Positions 35,752-45,089 of a stretch of 64,000 bases of DNA are shown one piece after another; the first letter of the stretch is position 1; every line of letters begins with the position of its first letter. A program made the translations under genes and the position numbers. The notes under the pieces are model-generated. The model saw only the letters and a program-made list of their open reading frames with translations. It was not told where the DNA came from and ran no database searches. The DNA comes from Acidobacteriaceae bacterium TAA 166 (GTDB taxonomy: Bacteria > Acidobacteriota > Terriglobia > Terriglobales > Acidobacteriaceae), in the NCBI GenBank assembly GCA_000421065.1, contig ATWD01000001.1, positions 496,001 through 560,000 of the forward strand, written 5' to 3'.

Positions 35752-35960
35752 AAGGATGGCCTGCCGGCCGGGCCCGGTACGGTCGGTCACTTCGTGATCC
35801 GTATACCGGCTTCGCCCAGGACCTCCTTTCGGTTCGGCACAAACATCTTCGCAAACGAGCAACGGGAGCCCCAGGCCGAAGACCCAATACCAATACGCGT
35901 CACGAAGTGACTGCCCCACGCGCAGTGGGCCCGCGCGGCAGCGCATGGTCTTCCTCAAAG
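35752..35960. repeat. Nested palindromic repeat, copy B
   Basis: Starts 'GGCCTGCCGGCCGGGCCC' and ends 'CAGTGGGCCCGCGCGGCAG' with inner 'CACTTCGTGATCCGTATACC' matching 'CACGAAGTGAC'. It fills the gap between the DinB gene and the betaine-binding gene, whose 3' end it touches. Confidence 0.8.
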
Positions 35961-36866
35961 CCCCTTGCTCTTTCTATAGTCATGCACAACATCCGCTACG
36001 TTTCGATGCTGCCCATCGACGGCATCGTTCATCTGCCGGACCTCGTCTGCGGCTAACTTGCCGGCGAGGCGATCCATGGCGATCTGGATGCCGGGATGCT
36101 CCCGCAGCGAGTCTTCGCGAAAGAGGGGCACGGCCTCGTAGGGCGGAAAGTAATGAAGACTGTCTTCGAGCGCCACCAGGTTCAGGGCGCGGATGGGGCC
36201 GTCGGTCGAGTTCCCCGCCACCATATCAACCTGGTTGGATCCGAGCGCGCGGTACAGCAGGCCAAGATCCATCAACCGCGGATCGCCCTTGAACTTCAGA
36301 TGGTAGGTCTGCTCGAGGCCCTTAAGCCCGTCGGGACGCTCCTCGAACTCATACCCGACGCCAAGCCGCATCCCGGGCGCGTGCGGAACTGCATCCGAGA
36401 TAGTTTTGAGATGCAGGCGCCCGGCATCGTCTCCACGGACGACCATGGCGAAGGTGTTCTCGAAGCCGAGGCCGGGCTCGACCCGGACGTGATAGCGCTC
36501 ACGGTAAAGGCGCTCGACGGTCGCGAAGACGCGGGCCGCCTCCCGCTGGCCAACAGGAGGCAAAGACTGCTTCAAAATGGCGGTGAGGGCGGTGCCGGTG
36601 TACTCGACGTATCCGTCGATGCGGCCGCTGACCAGGGCCTGCTGGCAGAGATAGCTTCCTGCGAGATAGAAGCGTCTTTCGACGGGCTGGCCGGTGACAG
36701 CTTCGATCTCCTGCGCCACCAGTTCGCCGAGGACTACCTGTTCGGTGAAGTTCTTCGCCCCGATAGTGACGCGGGAGGAGCGCGGAGGGACACAGGCCGT
36801 AACCGCCAGAAGCAGCAAGCAGAGTGCCGCGCGGAGAGGCCAGCGTATGAAGTGTAGCAGGTTCAT
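35955..36866 (-). CDS. Glycine betaine/choline-type ABC transporter substrate-binding lipoprotein
   Basis: 303 aa. Lipobox 'LLLAVTAC' gives a lipoprotein; the OpuAC/OsmF domain follows from 'TIGAKNFTEQVVLGELVAQE' with 'GYVEYTGTALTAIL' and 'GNSTDGPIRALNLVAL'. It would bind quaternary ammonium osmolytes in the periplasm. It overlaps the permease gene by 4 bases as the last gene of a three-gene transporter operon. Confidence 0.9.
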   Translation of the reverse strand: MNLLHFIRWPLRAALCLLLLAVTACVPPRSSRVTIGAKNFTEQVVLGELVAQEIEAVTGQPVERRFYLAGSYLCQQALVSGRIDGYVEYTGTALTAILKQSLPPVGQREAARVFATVERLYRERYHVRVEPGLGFENTFAMVVRGDDAGRLHLKTISDAVPHAPGMRLGVGYEFEERPDGLKGLEQTYHLKFKGDPRLMDLGLLYRALGSNQVDMVAGNSTDGPIRALNLVALEDSLHYFPPYEAVPLFREDSLREHPGIQIAMDRLAGKLAADEVRQMNDAVDGQHRNVADVVHDYRKSKGL

Positions 36867-37492
36867 GAACGGCGCACCGCGACCTTCTTCTCCATCCAGC
36901 CGAGCAGACCATCTGCCAGCAGCGCAAGCAGTGCCGCCGGAATCGCCCCGGCCAGGACGAGACTGTTATCGACGCTGGCGACTCCCCGGAAGATGAGCTC
37001 GCCGAGGCCGCCCGCCCCGATGGCCGCCGCGATAGTCGCCACGCCGACGCAGATGACGGTGGCAGTGCGGATGCCGGCGAGAATGACGCTGGCAGCCAGG
37101 GGAAGCTCGACCTTCTGAAGCTTCTGCCAGCCGGTCATCCCCATGGCGTTGGCGACATCCCGAAGCTGCGGGTCGACGCTCTCGATCCCGACATATGTGT
37201 TGCGCAAGATCGGCAGCAAGGCATAGCCGGTGAGGGCGACGATGGCCAGACGGGCGGCGTTGTCTCCAAGCAAGGGGACCGGCAGCAGGAGACCGAAGAG
37301 CGCCAGGCTTGGGACAGTCTGGATGACGTTGGCGATGCCAAGTACCGGGCGCGCCCATGCCTGCCTTCGCGTGAGCAGGATGCCGAGCGGCAGACCGATA
37401 AACGCCGCAAAGAGCATGGCGCTGACGGTGAGCCAGAGGTGCTCGAAGGTAAGCCGGCCTATCTCCCAACCGTACTGATAAATAAATTTCAT
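36863..37492 (-). CDS. Glycine betaine/choline-type ABC transporter permease
   Basis: 209 aa, about six membrane helices, BPD_transp_1 fold with 'LPLAASVILAGIRTATVICVG' and 'AAIGAGGLGELIFRGV' containing the EAA-like loop that contacts the ATPase. ATGA overlaps on both sides tie it to the ATPase (37489-38253) and binding protein. Works as the inner-membrane channel. Confidence 0.9.
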   Translation of the reverse strand: MKFIYQYGWEIGRLTFEHLWLTVSAMLFAAFIGLPLGILLTRRQAWARPVLGIANVIQTVPSLALFGLLLPVPLLGDNAARLAIVALTGYALLPILRNTYVGIESVDPQLRDVANAMGMTGWQKLQKVELPLAASVILAGIRTATVICVGVATIAAAIGAGGLGELIFRGVASVDNSLVLAGAIPAALLALLADGLLGWMEKKVAVRRS

Positions 37493-38253
37493 CTACTTTT
37501 GAATAAATGCTTTACAGAGGAAACGTACTCTTTTACGTGATGATTTTCTGAATCAAGGACATCCTCTGCGGGCAGATCGGCTGCGACCTCACCTTGATGG
37601 ATAATGATGACGCGGTCAGCGAGCGTCAGGGCCTCTCCCAGGTCATGCGTGACCAAGAGCACAGTCTTATGGAGTTGTTGCTGTAATGCTTGAAAGATCG
37701 CCTGCATCTCACTGCGTGTAAGGGGATCCAGTGCGCCGAAGGGCTCATCCATTAAGAGGACGGGAGGATCGAGCGCGAGGGCGCGGGCCAGGCCGACGCG
37801 CTGACGCTGCCCTCCCGAAAGCTGCCAGGGGAGACGTCCGCGAAGGCCTACGAAGTCGAGGCCCACCAGCTCGACCATCTCGCGGGCGCGGGCGGAGATC
37901 TCAGAGGCAGGTCTTTTGTCGAGCTCGAGGCTGAGACCGGCATTGCGCTCGACGGTCATGTGGGGAAAGAGGCCGGTCTCTTGGATGACGTAGCCGATAC
38001 CGCGCCTGAGGGCGACGATCTCGTCGGGAGACTGCATCGAGGTAACGTTTTTTTCGTTGACAGTCACCTCGCCCGAGGTGGGACGAACGAGGCCGTTGAC
38101 GGTACGGAGGAGGGTCGTCTTGCCGGATCCGGAGCGGCCGAGCAGGGCGGTGGTGGTCCCTGCGGCGAGCGCGAGCGAGATCTCGCGCAAGATAGACGGC
38201 CCACCTGCCGGCGTGAAGCTCACCTTCGCGAACTTGACGCCGGCTGTGGACAT
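37489..38253 (-). CDS. Glycine betaine/choline-type ABC transporter ATPase
   Basis: 254 aa with Walker A 'LLGRSGSGKTTLLRTVNG', Q-loop 'GYVIQETGLFPHMTV', signature 'LSGGQRQRVGLARALA', Walker B 'PPVLLMDEPFGALDP' and the H-loop 'VTHDLGEAL'. It lacks the C-terminal CBS pair of OpuCA/ProV, so osmotic sensing must occur elsewhere. First gene of the operon with permease and binding protein. Confidence 0.92.
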   Translation of the reverse strand: MSTAGVKFAKVSFTPAGGPSILREISLALAAGTTTALLGRSGSGKTTLLRTVNGLVRPTSGEVTVNEKNVTSMQSPDEIVALRRGIGYVIQETGLFPHMTVERNAGLSLELDKRPASEISARAREMVELVGLDFVGLRGRLPWQLSGGQRQRVGLARALALDPPVLLMDEPFGALDPLTRSEMQAIFQALQQQLHKTVLLVTHDLGEALTLADRVIIIHQGEVAADLPAEDVLDSENHHVKEYVSSVKHLFKSR

Positions 38254-38276
38254 GAACCTACTTTACTCCGGCGAGC

Positions 38277-39167
38277 CTACTGCGCTGCCTCCGGGTCCGA
38301 CTCAGGAGCAGAGCCCGGGGCAACCGCAATCTCGGATTCGAGGGGAGACCCCACTGGGGTCGCCGGCTGGCCCTTCACCCGAACGATGGTGATCTTGTCG
38401 AAGCCCTCCTTGAAGCTGGGCGGACGAAGACGCTCGGCCATCTTCTGCATGACGTCGTCTGAGACGGAGCGATCGCGCTTGCTGTTACGCTCCATGCAGA
38501 CGACCAGAGGAACGTCGAAGAAGACCGCCTGCACCTCGTAGCCGAAGCTCTTGGCCATACGAATCCACTGACGGCGCTCATGCGGGGAGAGGTTGGTGGC
38601 GTCCACATAGTTCCACGGCATCTTGGCGATCAGCCGGGCGCGCAGCAGGCTGCGGAGCGTGGAGAAGACCAGCCCCTGGTAGCGCTGCTCGGTGATGTCG
38701 TCGAACAGAATGCTTCTGAGCATGTCGCTCGAAAGCGGGGCGACGCCGCGGCGCTTGTACCAGGTGGTCTTGCCGGAGCCCGGAAGCCCAATGGTGAGCA
38801 CGACGTAGCCCTTCGGCGACTTCGCGGCGGTCTGCTCGGCGGGAGCCACAGCGACGGAGTCGGGCTGGGTCTCGACGACGACCTTCTGATCGGGGATGGA
38901 GGGGGTGAAAGGAGTTGATGGCTCCAACGGCTCCGAAGGAGTCTCGACTTCGGCAGCCTCTACGACGGGAGCCGTTTCTTCCGGCTGCGCGGCAGGCTCG
39001 TTCTCCGCGGCTTCGGCCGGAGTGCGATCCGGGTACGAGGGCCTCAGAGGTGCCGGTTGATTTGCGGGCAGTTCCTGTCCGCTCTTGCCCGTGGACTCCG
39101 AGTTGTTCGGACCACGTCTTGGGCGTCTTCTCATCTTTTCGCTTATCCAATCGCGCAGATCGCGCAT
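38277..39167 (-). CDS. P-loop kinase resembling polynucleotide kinase, with acidic disordered N-terminus
   Basis: 296 aa from the ATG at 39167; the frame is open to a TTG at 39251. Residues 1-120 are Pro/Glu-rich and probably disordered ('ENEPAAQPEETAPVVEAAEV'). The C-terminal domain has Walker A 'LTIGLPGSGKTTWYKRR', a 'DATNLSPHERRQW' site and 'VPLVVCMERNSKRDR', the PNK-like (AAA_33) pattern of nucleic acid or small-molecule 5'-kinases. It is not coupled to neighbouring genes. Substrate unknown. Confidence 0.75.
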   Translation of the reverse strand: MRDLRDWISEKMRRRPRRGPNNSESTGKSGQELPANQPAPLRPSYPDRTPAEAAENEPAAQPEETAPVVEAAEVETPSEPLEPSTPFTPSIPDQKVVVETQPDSVAVAPAEQTAAKSPKGYVVLTIGLPGSGKTTWYKRRGVAPLSSDMLRSILFDDITEQRYQGLVFSTLRSLLRARLIAKMPWNYVDATNLSPHERRQWIRMAKSFGYEVQAVFFDVPLVVCMERNSKRDRSVSDDVMQKMAERLRPPSFKEGFDKITIVRVKGQPATPVGSPLESEIAVAPGSAPESDPEAAQ

Positions 39168-39301
39168 ACGTCGCTTGTAACACACGGCGAAAGCCGCCCG
39201 CAAATCCTTAGCCTCCAAAGATACAAACTCATTCCCTTTTCCGGAGATCAATACATCGTCCGTTCATCAATGAGCGTTAGCTTGCGTGTACGAGGTGATC
39301 T

Positions 39302-39535
39302 ATGCCGGTAGAGATTCCAGAACTGGATGAGATGCAGAAGGAATATAAAGCAGCGGTTGAGAAGTGGGTCGCTGCCATTCGCGAAGAAGAGGCTTTAGCC
39401 TCGACGGAACACTCCGTGGCCGACATCGACCGCTGGGAAGAGGCGGAGGAGACCCAGGAAAAACTAGGCAAGGCCGTAGTCGACGCCAAGTGCCGATACG
39501 AGGACGCTCTGCGCGAGAAGTTCTTCAACTTCTAG
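39302..39535 (+). CDS. Small charged helical hypothetical protein
   Basis: 77 aa from an ATG preceded by GAGGTGATCT. Nearly all helical and charged ('MQKEYKAAVEKWVAAIREEE', 'RWEEAEETQEKLGKAV'), ending 'REKFFNF'. No known domain seen. Its good ribosome binding site and fit to local codon use make it likely real. Confidence 0.7.
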   Translation: MPVEIPELDEMQKEYKAAVEKWVAAIREEEALASTEHSVADIDRWEEAEETQEKLGKAVVDAKCRYEDALREKFFNF

Positions 39536-39635
39536 GTCCTTCGCTGAATCAAAGACGTGAAGGCTGATCTTTGCGGTGCCCCGGAGGGAGTGATAGCATC
39601 CGGGGCGAATGGCGCATGCGCTGTTTCTTGCGTTT

Positions 39636-39641
39636 TATAAT
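39636..39641 (+). promoter_or_regulatory. TATAAT -10 box of gap
   Basis: TATAAT 50 bases before the gap ATG; no matching -35 was found. The gene also has CAGGAG before its start. Confidence 0.4.
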
Positions 39642-39691
39642 GAACGAAACGCGTAACCTCAGCATCATCAGAGACAGGAGCAACGGTAAAC

Positions 39692-40696
39692 ATGGCTGTA
39701 AAGGTAGGCATCAACGGCTTCGGCCGCATCGGGCGCAATGTGTTTCGCAGCGCCCTCGGAAATCCTGAGATCGAGTTCGTCGCGGTTAACGACCTGACCA
39801 CCCCGGCCACGCTCGCGCACCTGTTGAAGTACGACTCCATTCTTGGCAACCTCCATCACGACATCAAGCACGGGGCCGACTTCATCTCGGTTGACGGCAA
39901 GCAGGTGAAGGTCTTCGCCGAGCGCGATCCCTCCAAGCTGGACTGGGCCTCGGTGGGAGCCCAGGTCGTCATCGAGTCGACCGGCTTCTTTACGGACGCC
40001 GAGAAAGCCAAGGCTCACCTGGGATCGACGGTAAAGAAGGTCATTATCTCGGCCCCGGCGACCAACGAGGACATCACCCTTGTTCTGGGCGTGAACCAGG
40101 ACAAGTACGACGCCGCCAAGCACCATGTGATCTCGAATGCCAGCTGCACCACGAACTGCCTGGCGCCGGTGGTCAAGGTGCTGCACGAGAACTTCGGCAT
40201 CGTGAGCGGCATCATGAACACGATCCACAGCTACACCAACGACCAGGTCGTGCTCGACGCCCCGCACAAGGATCTGCGCCGCGCCCGCGCCGCCAATCTC
40301 TCGATGATTCCGACCAGCACCGGCGCCGCCAAGGCCCTCAAGCTGGTGATCCCGGAGATGGCCGGCAAGCTCGATGGCTTCTCGATCCGCGTTCCGACCC
40401 CGACGGTCTCGGTGGTCGACCTGACCATCGTCGCCGAGAAGCCGGTCTCGGCCGAAAGCATCAATGCCGCAATTAAAACGGCCTCCGAGGGACCGCTGAA
40501 GGGCATCCTGGGTTACACCGAGGAGGAGCTGGTCTCGACCGACTTCCGCGGCAACCCGCTCTCGTCCATTTTCGACTCGAAGCTGACCAAGGTGGTCGGC
40601 TCACAGGCGAAGGTCATCAGCTGGTACGACAATGAGTGGGGCTACTCGAACCGAGTAAAGGACCTGGTCCTGTTCCTCGTGAGCAAGGGTCTCTAA
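39692..40696 (+). CDS. gap: Glyceraldehyde-3-phosphate dehydrogenase
   Basis: 334 aa, full length. Glycolytic oxidation and phosphorylation of glyceraldehyde 3-phosphate with NAD+. Rossmann start 'VGINGFGRIGRNVFR', catalytic Cys152 in 'SNASCTTNCLAP', His in 'NTIHSYTNDQ' and C-terminal 'SWYDNEWGYSNRV'. A nested palindromic repeat starts directly after its stop. Pgk and TpiA are encoded 1.5-3 kb downstream, separated by a DUF6629 and a RidA-like gene. Confidence 0.96.
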   Translation: MAVKVGINGFGRIGRNVFRSALGNPEIEFVAVNDLTTPATLAHLLKYDSILGNLHHDIKHGADFISVDGKQVKVFAERDPSKLDWASVGAQVVIESTGFFTDAEKAKAHLGSTVKKVIISAPATNEDITLVLGVNQDKYDAAKHHVISNASCTTNCLAPVVKVLHENFGIVSGIMNTIHSYTNDQVVLDAPHKDLRRARAANLSMIPTSTGAAKALKLVIPEMAGKLDGFSIRVPTPTVSVVDLTIVAEKPVSAESINAAIKTASEGPLKGILGYTEEELVSTDFRGNPLSSIFDSKLTKVVGSQAKVISWYDNEWGYSNRVKDLVLFLVSKGL

Positions 40697-40890
40697 GGCG
40701 CTGCCGCGCGGGCGCCCTGCGCGGGCAGCGCACCCTTCGTGACGCATTTACCGCCTTCGGTGGGCCTCTCGCCGGTCGGCGCGAGAATCTTTCAAGCGAC
40801 CAACGGAAGCCTCGACCCCAAAGGGAGTACACGCGTCACGAAGGGTGCGCCCCACGCGCAGTGGCTCGGCGACAGGACATCGCCCTAAAT
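40697..40890. repeat. Nested palindromic repeat, copy C
   Basis: Begins one base after the gap stop with 'GGCGCTGCCGCGCGGGCGCC' and ends 'GCCCCACGCGCAGTGGCTC'. Inner arms 'CACCCTTCGTGACGC' and 'GCGTCACGAAGGGTG' pair over 15 bases. Could serve as a terminator for gap. Confidence 0.8.
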
Positions 40891-40929
40891 AGCTCGATAC
40901 TGACTAGAGCTTCGCTTTAAAGCAAAGCC

Positions 40930-41598
40930 CTATCCCCAGATGGCTTCGCCATAGCGGAAGGGGCGCTGCAGGCGGCTCTTCCAGAAGTAAGCAAGGATGA
41001 TGACGCTGGCAGCTGCCGCGTAGGCGCACCAGACCGAGGTGAAGGCGTATCGCTTGACGGCCATGACGGCCAGCAGGATCGCCAGATTGGCCGCCCCGAA
41101 GATCATCATGTCCCGCACCTTCGAGAAGAAGAGCGAGCCGCAGGTGGCGATGACGTACAGAGTAGCCAGCAGCGTGTTGTTGGTGCCGTCGTTGATGTAG
41201 ACGATGCTGTTTCCCTCGACGAAGACGTGCAGGGGATAGGCGATGAGCGCCCACAGCATGTAGATCGTCGTGCCGGTCCCGATGGCAAGGAAGGGCAGCA
41301 TGCGACGACGGCTCCGTTGGTCCGGCTCGAAGAGCAGAACGCTGAGTGGGATGAGGAAAGGGAGCAGCCCCTGCGCGTAGAGAACGAAGGCGGCCCCCAT
41401 CCTGTGGATGAAGTCGGGTGAGAACCTGCCGTCGAGGCCCAGCCACACGAAGCCTTCGATAAACTGATGAATCGCAAACAGCGTAGGTAGGGAGGCGAAG
41501 AGCAGCTCGCGCTTATGCTTGACGCGGGTAAAGGTCGCGACTCCCACAGTTCCGAGCACGATACTGCCTACAAAGTTCGCTGTCGCTGAAAAGCACAC
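40930..41598 (-). CDS. DUF6629-family membrane protein
   Basis: 222 aa from a GTG, 'MCFSATANFVGSIVLG' opening, six to seven hydrophobic helices. The Cys-Phe-Ser-Ala start and 'FAIHQFIEGFVWLGL' mark DUF6629. Function unknown; inner membrane. Transcribed opposite to the glycolytic genes around it. Confidence 0.8.
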   Translation of the reverse strand: MCFSATANFVGSIVLGTVGVATFTRVKHKRELLFASLPTLFAIHQFIEGFVWLGLDGRFSPDFIHRMGAAFVLYAQGLLPFLIPLSVLLFEPDQRSRRRMLPFLAIGTGTTIYMLWALIAYPLHVFVEGNSIVYINDGTNNTLLATLYVIATCGSLFFSKVRDMMIFGAANLAILLAVMAVKRYAFTSVWCAYAAAASVIILAYFWKSRLQRPFRYGEAIWG

Positions 41599-41677
41599 TC
41601 GGGTCTTGTCCTCGTCGCATGGAGATGGATTCGTATACGGTGCAGCCGATGCAATCGCAGGCCGTTACAATCTTCCC

Positions 41678-42064
41678 ATGTCTCAGAAGAATCGCACCAA
41701 CATCGCCGGCACCAGCCCTTACGAGCCGATCATCGGCTTCTCTCGGGCGGTGCGGATCGGCAGCCATGTGCATGTCTCCGGTACAGGCCCGGTGGGCGCA
41801 GACGACCTCGATGCGGCGGAGCAGACAGACCAGTGTCTGCCCCTGATCGCGGCGGCGCTCAAGAATGCCGGATCGTCGATCGAGCACGTCTATCGCACAC
41901 GCATCTTTCTTACCCATCGCGAAGATTGGGAGCGGGTGGGACGCGTACACGGCAAGTTCTTCTCGCTCATCCGCCCGTCAGCCACGATGGTCGTCGTCAA
42001 GGAGCTGCTCGATCCCCGATGGAGAGTCGAGATCGAGGCCGACGCCCTGATTCCCCAGTCCTGA
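41678..42064 (+). CDS. RidA/YjgF-like protein
   Basis: 128 aa from the ATG at 41678. 'GFSRAVRIGSHVHVSGTGPV', 'ALKNAGSSIEHVYRTRIFL' and 'WRVEIEADALIP' match the YjgF/YER057c/UK114 fold, but the active-site arginine and surroundings differ from classic RidA, so enamine deamination is only a suggestion. It precedes pgk by 124 bases and is a separate unit. Confidence 0.82.
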   Translation: MSQKNRTNIAGTSPYEPIIGFSRAVRIGSHVHVSGTGPVGADDLDAAEQTDQCLPLIAAALKNAGSSIEHVYRTRIFLTHREDWERVGRVHGKFFSLIRPSATMVVVKELLDPRWRVEIEADALIPQS

Positions 42065-42188
42065 TTCCTCTTTTTTCGATGCGCAGAATCCGCCTTCCTC
42101 ACGAAGCGGCTCGCATCCAAACGCTATGATGGAATGCGGCGAGCATTCCCGAACTCTGCGCCTGTTTTGCACGAGGAGATAAAAAGAA

Positions 42189-43418
42189 ATGTCGAAGCTT
42201 TCGATCCGCGACCTGGACCTTACCAACAAACGCGTCCTCATCCGAGTGGACTTCAACGTTCCACTCTCGGTCGACGGCTCCGACGGCACCACGCACATCA
42301 CCGACGACACGCGCATTCGGGAGACCATCCCCACCATCGAGTACGCTCTCCGGCGCAAGGCCCGCGTGATTCTCTGCTCGCACCTGGGGCGTCCCAAGGG
42401 CAAGGTGGTCGCCTCGATGAGCCTGCGTCCGGTGGTCGACCGCCTGCGCGAGCTGCTCGATCATGTTCTGGGTGACGATGAGAACGTCGCCTTCTCGCCC
42501 GACTGCGTCGGCGATATTGCGACCGAGATGGTGAGCAAGCTCGAGCCGGGCCAGCCGCTGCTGCTCGAGAACCTGCGCTTTCACGCCGAAGAGGAGAAGA
42601 ACGATCCGGAGTTTGCCAGGCAGCTGGCTTCGTTGTGCGAGATCTACATCAACGACGCTTTCGGCAGCGCGCACCGGGCTCACGCCTCGACGGAGGGAAT
42701 CACGCACTTCGTTCCCGTCTCGGCCGCGGGTCTGCTAATGGAGAAGGAGCTGACCTACCTGGGCAAGGCGGTCAGCGATCCCATCAAGCCGTTCGTGGCG
42801 ATCATCGGAGGAGCCAAGGTCTCCGACAAGATCGAGGTCATCGACAGCCTGCTCGACCGCGCGACCTCGCTGATCGTTGGTGGAGGAATGGCCTACACCT
42901 TCCTGAACGCGAAGGGCCAGACGACGGGCAAGTCTCTGGTGGAGACCGACAAGATCGACGTGGCCAAGGCAGCTCTCGAGAAGGCCGCGAAGAAAGGGGT
43001 CGATCTTCTGCTTCCGGTCGATCATGTGCTGGCCGACAAGTTCGCCGCCAATGCCGCGACGCAGATCTTCTCGGGCGATGGGGACTTCCCTGCCGACTGG
43101 ATGGGACTCGATATCGGCCCGGCCTCGATAGAGCTGTTCAAGAAGACCATTGGCGACGCCATTACGATCGTATGGAACGGACCGATGGGGGTCTTCGAGA
43201 TGCCGGCCTTCGCCAAGGGAACGAACGCCATAGCCAAAGCGGTCGCGGCGAACCACGATGCGACGAGTATTGTGGGAGGCGGCGACTCCGTAGCCGCAGT
43301 GCAGCAGTCTGGAGTAGCAGACAAGATCTCACACATCTCAACCGGAGGGGGCGCTTCACTCGAGTTTCTCGAGGGCAAGACGCTTCCCGGGGTAGCGGCG
43401 TTGACGAACAAAGAGTAG
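42189..43418 (+). CDS. pgk: Phosphoglycerate kinase
   Basis: 409 aa. Transfers phosphate from 1,3-bisphosphoglycerate to ADP. '[17 protein letters not shown]', '[16 protein letters not shown]', '[14 protein letters not shown]' and the C-terminal nucleotide site '[13 protein letters not shown]' are present and the length is standard. GAGATAAAAAGAA precedes the start. Followed 55 bases later by tpiA. Confidence 0.96.
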   Translation: MSKLSIRDLDLTNKRVLIRVDFNVPLSVDGSDGTTHITDDTRIRETIPTIEYALRRKARVILCSHLGRPKGKVVASMSLRPVVDRLRELLDHVLGDDENVAFSPDCVGDIATEMVSKLEPGQPLLLENLRFHAEEEKNDPEFARQLASLCEIYINDAFGSAHRAHASTEGITHFVPVSAAGLLMEKELTYLGKAVSDPIKPFVAIIGGAKVSDKIEVIDSLLDRATSLIVGGGMAYTFLNAKGQTTGKSLVETDKIDVAKAALEKAAKKGVDLLLPVDHVLADKFAANAATQIFSGDGDFPADWMGLDIGPASIELFKKTIGDAITIVWNGPMGVFEMPAFAKGTNAIAKAVAANHDATSIVGGGDSVAAVQQSGVADKISHISTGGGASLEFLEGKTLPGVAALTNKE

Positions 43419-43473
43419 ACGCTGACGATGCCGTCGATTCGGGCATCTACCCGTAGGAGAAACTTCCTCTAAA

Positions 43474-44256
43474 ATGATCTCCACCATGCGTACGCCTCTG
43501 ATCGCCGCCAACTGGAAGATGTACAAGACGCCAACCGAGGCGACGGCCTTTCTGACCAGCTTTTTCCCATTGGTCAAAAACAACACAGCCGCCGAGATCG
43601 TACTCTTCCCTGCGATGCCGTGCCTTCCGGCTCTGGTCGACGCCGCGCGGGGAAAGTCGGTCTTCATCGGATCGCAGAACATGCACTGGATGCAGGAGGG
43701 GGCCTACACCGGGGAGACCTCTCCGACGATGTTGACGGCGATCGGGGTCACGCATGTTCTGATCGGACACTCGGAGCGGCGCCAGTACTTCAACGAGACT
43801 GATACGACAGTCAACCTGAAGCTTAAATCGGCGCTCGAGCACGATCTCTTCCCGATCGTATGCGTGGGGGAGAGGCTGGAAGAACGCCAACACGGCCGCA
43901 CCGCCGAGGTTCTCAGGCTTCAGGTCTCGATAGCGCTCGAGGGGATCGATCCTGTCAGGCTTGGCTCTCTGGTCGTCGCCTATGAGCCGGTATGGGCGAT
44001 CGGCACCGGCAAAACGGCGACTCCTGAGACGGCCGAAGAGGCCCACACGATGATTCGCTCCGAGATCGCTCGAATCGCAGGCCAGGAGCTGGCCCAGGCC
44101 ACGCGGATTCTCTACGGAGGATCGGTCAAGCCGGAGAACGCCGCTTCTCTCTGCTGCCTCAAGGATGTCGATGGAGCATTGGTGGGAGGAGCGAGCCTTA
44201 ACCCGCAATCATTCTCTGAGATCGTCGCGAGCGCCTCCGAGCGCCCCAAGAGGTAG
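43474..44256 (+). CDS. tpiA: Triosephosphate isomerase
   Basis: 260 aa (or 256 from the ATG at 43486); GTAGGAGAA at 43453 favours the first ATG. Interconverts dihydroxyacetone phosphate and glyceraldehyde 3-phosphate. 'ANWKMYK', catalytic His in 'LIGHSERRQYF', catalytic Glu in 'AYEPVWAIGTGK' and phosphate loop 'GGSVKPENAA' are intact. Likely co-transcribed with pgk. Confidence 0.95.
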   Translation: MISTMRTPLIAANWKMYKTPTEATAFLTSFFPLVKNNTAAEIVLFPAMPCLPALVDAARGKSVFIGSQNMHWMQEGAYTGETSPTMLTAIGVTHVLIGHSERRQYFNETDTTVNLKLKSALEHDLFPIVCVGERLEERQHGRTAEVLRLQVSIALEGIDPVRLGSLVVAYEPVWAIGTGKTATPETAEEAHTMIRSEIARIAGQELAQATRILYGGSVKPENAASLCCLKDVDGALVGGASLNPQSFSEIVASASERPKR

Positions 44257-44281
44257 AGCATATCGATCTATTGTTGGGATG

Positions 44282-44458
44282 GAGGGCAGACGCTGCCACG
44301 CGGGCGCCCCACGCGGACGGCGCCCTTCGTGACTCGTATACCGGCTTCGCCCGGGCCTCCCGTTGGTCGGCGCAAGGATCTCCGCAAGCAACCAACGGGA
44401 GCCTCGACCCGAAGGGGATATACACATAAAAATCGCAGATTGGAATTTGTCGATACGC
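44282..44458. repeat. Nested palindromic repeat, copy D (3' end degenerate)
   Basis: Starts 'CAGACGCTGCCACGCGGGCG' 26 bases after the tpiA stop, with inner 'CTCCCGTTGGTCGGCG' facing 'CCAACGGGAGCC'. The usual 3' arm is missing and replaced by A-rich sequence up to the lepB stop. Confidence 0.75.
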
Positions 44459-44459
44459 C

Positions 44460-45089
44460 CTAGTGGACGACGCCGACCTGCTCCATGGGCCAGTACACGA
44501 AGGCGGCCTTGCCATAGATCAGATCGCGGTCGACCGATCCAAAGTCGCGGCTGTCGCTTGAGATGGATCGATGATCTCCCATCACAAAGTATTCGTGGTC
44601 GGGAACGATCGTCTCCGGTAATGAACGGCTATCGGAAAAACGCAGCGGAACATACTTTTCGATCAGCGGCTGGCCGTTGACGAAGACGCGGCCGTGCTCG
44701 ATCTTCAGATCATCTCCGGGCAGCGCGATCACGCGCTTGATGTAGCTCTTCTGGTGATCGTGCGGATAGAGAAAGACAACCACATCGCCCCGATGAATCT
44801 CCCCGACCCGGTAGGCCATCTTGTTGACGAAGAGGCGATCCTGATCCTCGAGCATGGGAAGCATGCTGGTCCCCTCTACTCGGACCGGCTGGTAGAGGAA
44901 GATGATGATAAAGGCGGAGACCGCGATCGAGATCACCAGATCGCGCAGCCATGAGGTCATTCCACTCGATCGGCGCTGAGACGGATTGTTTCGGGGCTGG
45001 GGAGCGAGTTCGGTGTCCGGCTCGCTGCCAGGCTTCTCGCCGCAGGTCTGGTGGTCGATCTGCACTTTCTCGCTCTCTTCTCCTGTCAT
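44460..45089 (-). CDS. lepB: Signal peptidase I
   Basis: 209 aa. Cleaves signal peptides at the inner membrane. A membrane anchor ('LVISIAVSAFIIIFLYQPVR') is followed by the Ser nucleophile in 'VEGTSMLPMLED', the Lys base in 'YIKRVIALPGDDL' and 'GDHRSISSDSRDFG'. It overlaps the beta-lactamase-like gene by ATGA, an unusual pairing that suggests co-production. Confidence 0.93.
   Translation of the reverse strand: MTGEESEKVQIDHQTCGEKPGSEPDTELAPQPRNNPSQRRSSGMTSWLRDLVISIAVSAFIIIFLYQPVRVEGTSMLPMLEDQDRLFVNKMAYRVGEIHRGDVVVFLYPHDHQKSYIKRVIALPGDDLKIEHGRVFVNGQPLIEKYVPLRFSDSRSLPETIVPDHEYFVMGDHRSISSDSRDFGSVDRDLIYGKAAFVYWPMEQVGVVH

Noticed and set aside
35731..35958. Short proteins reading 'CRAGPLRVGQSLRDAY' in repeat copies
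   Set aside because: These are translations of the palindromic repeat and recur in each copy in different frames; no start signals or conserved reading frame.
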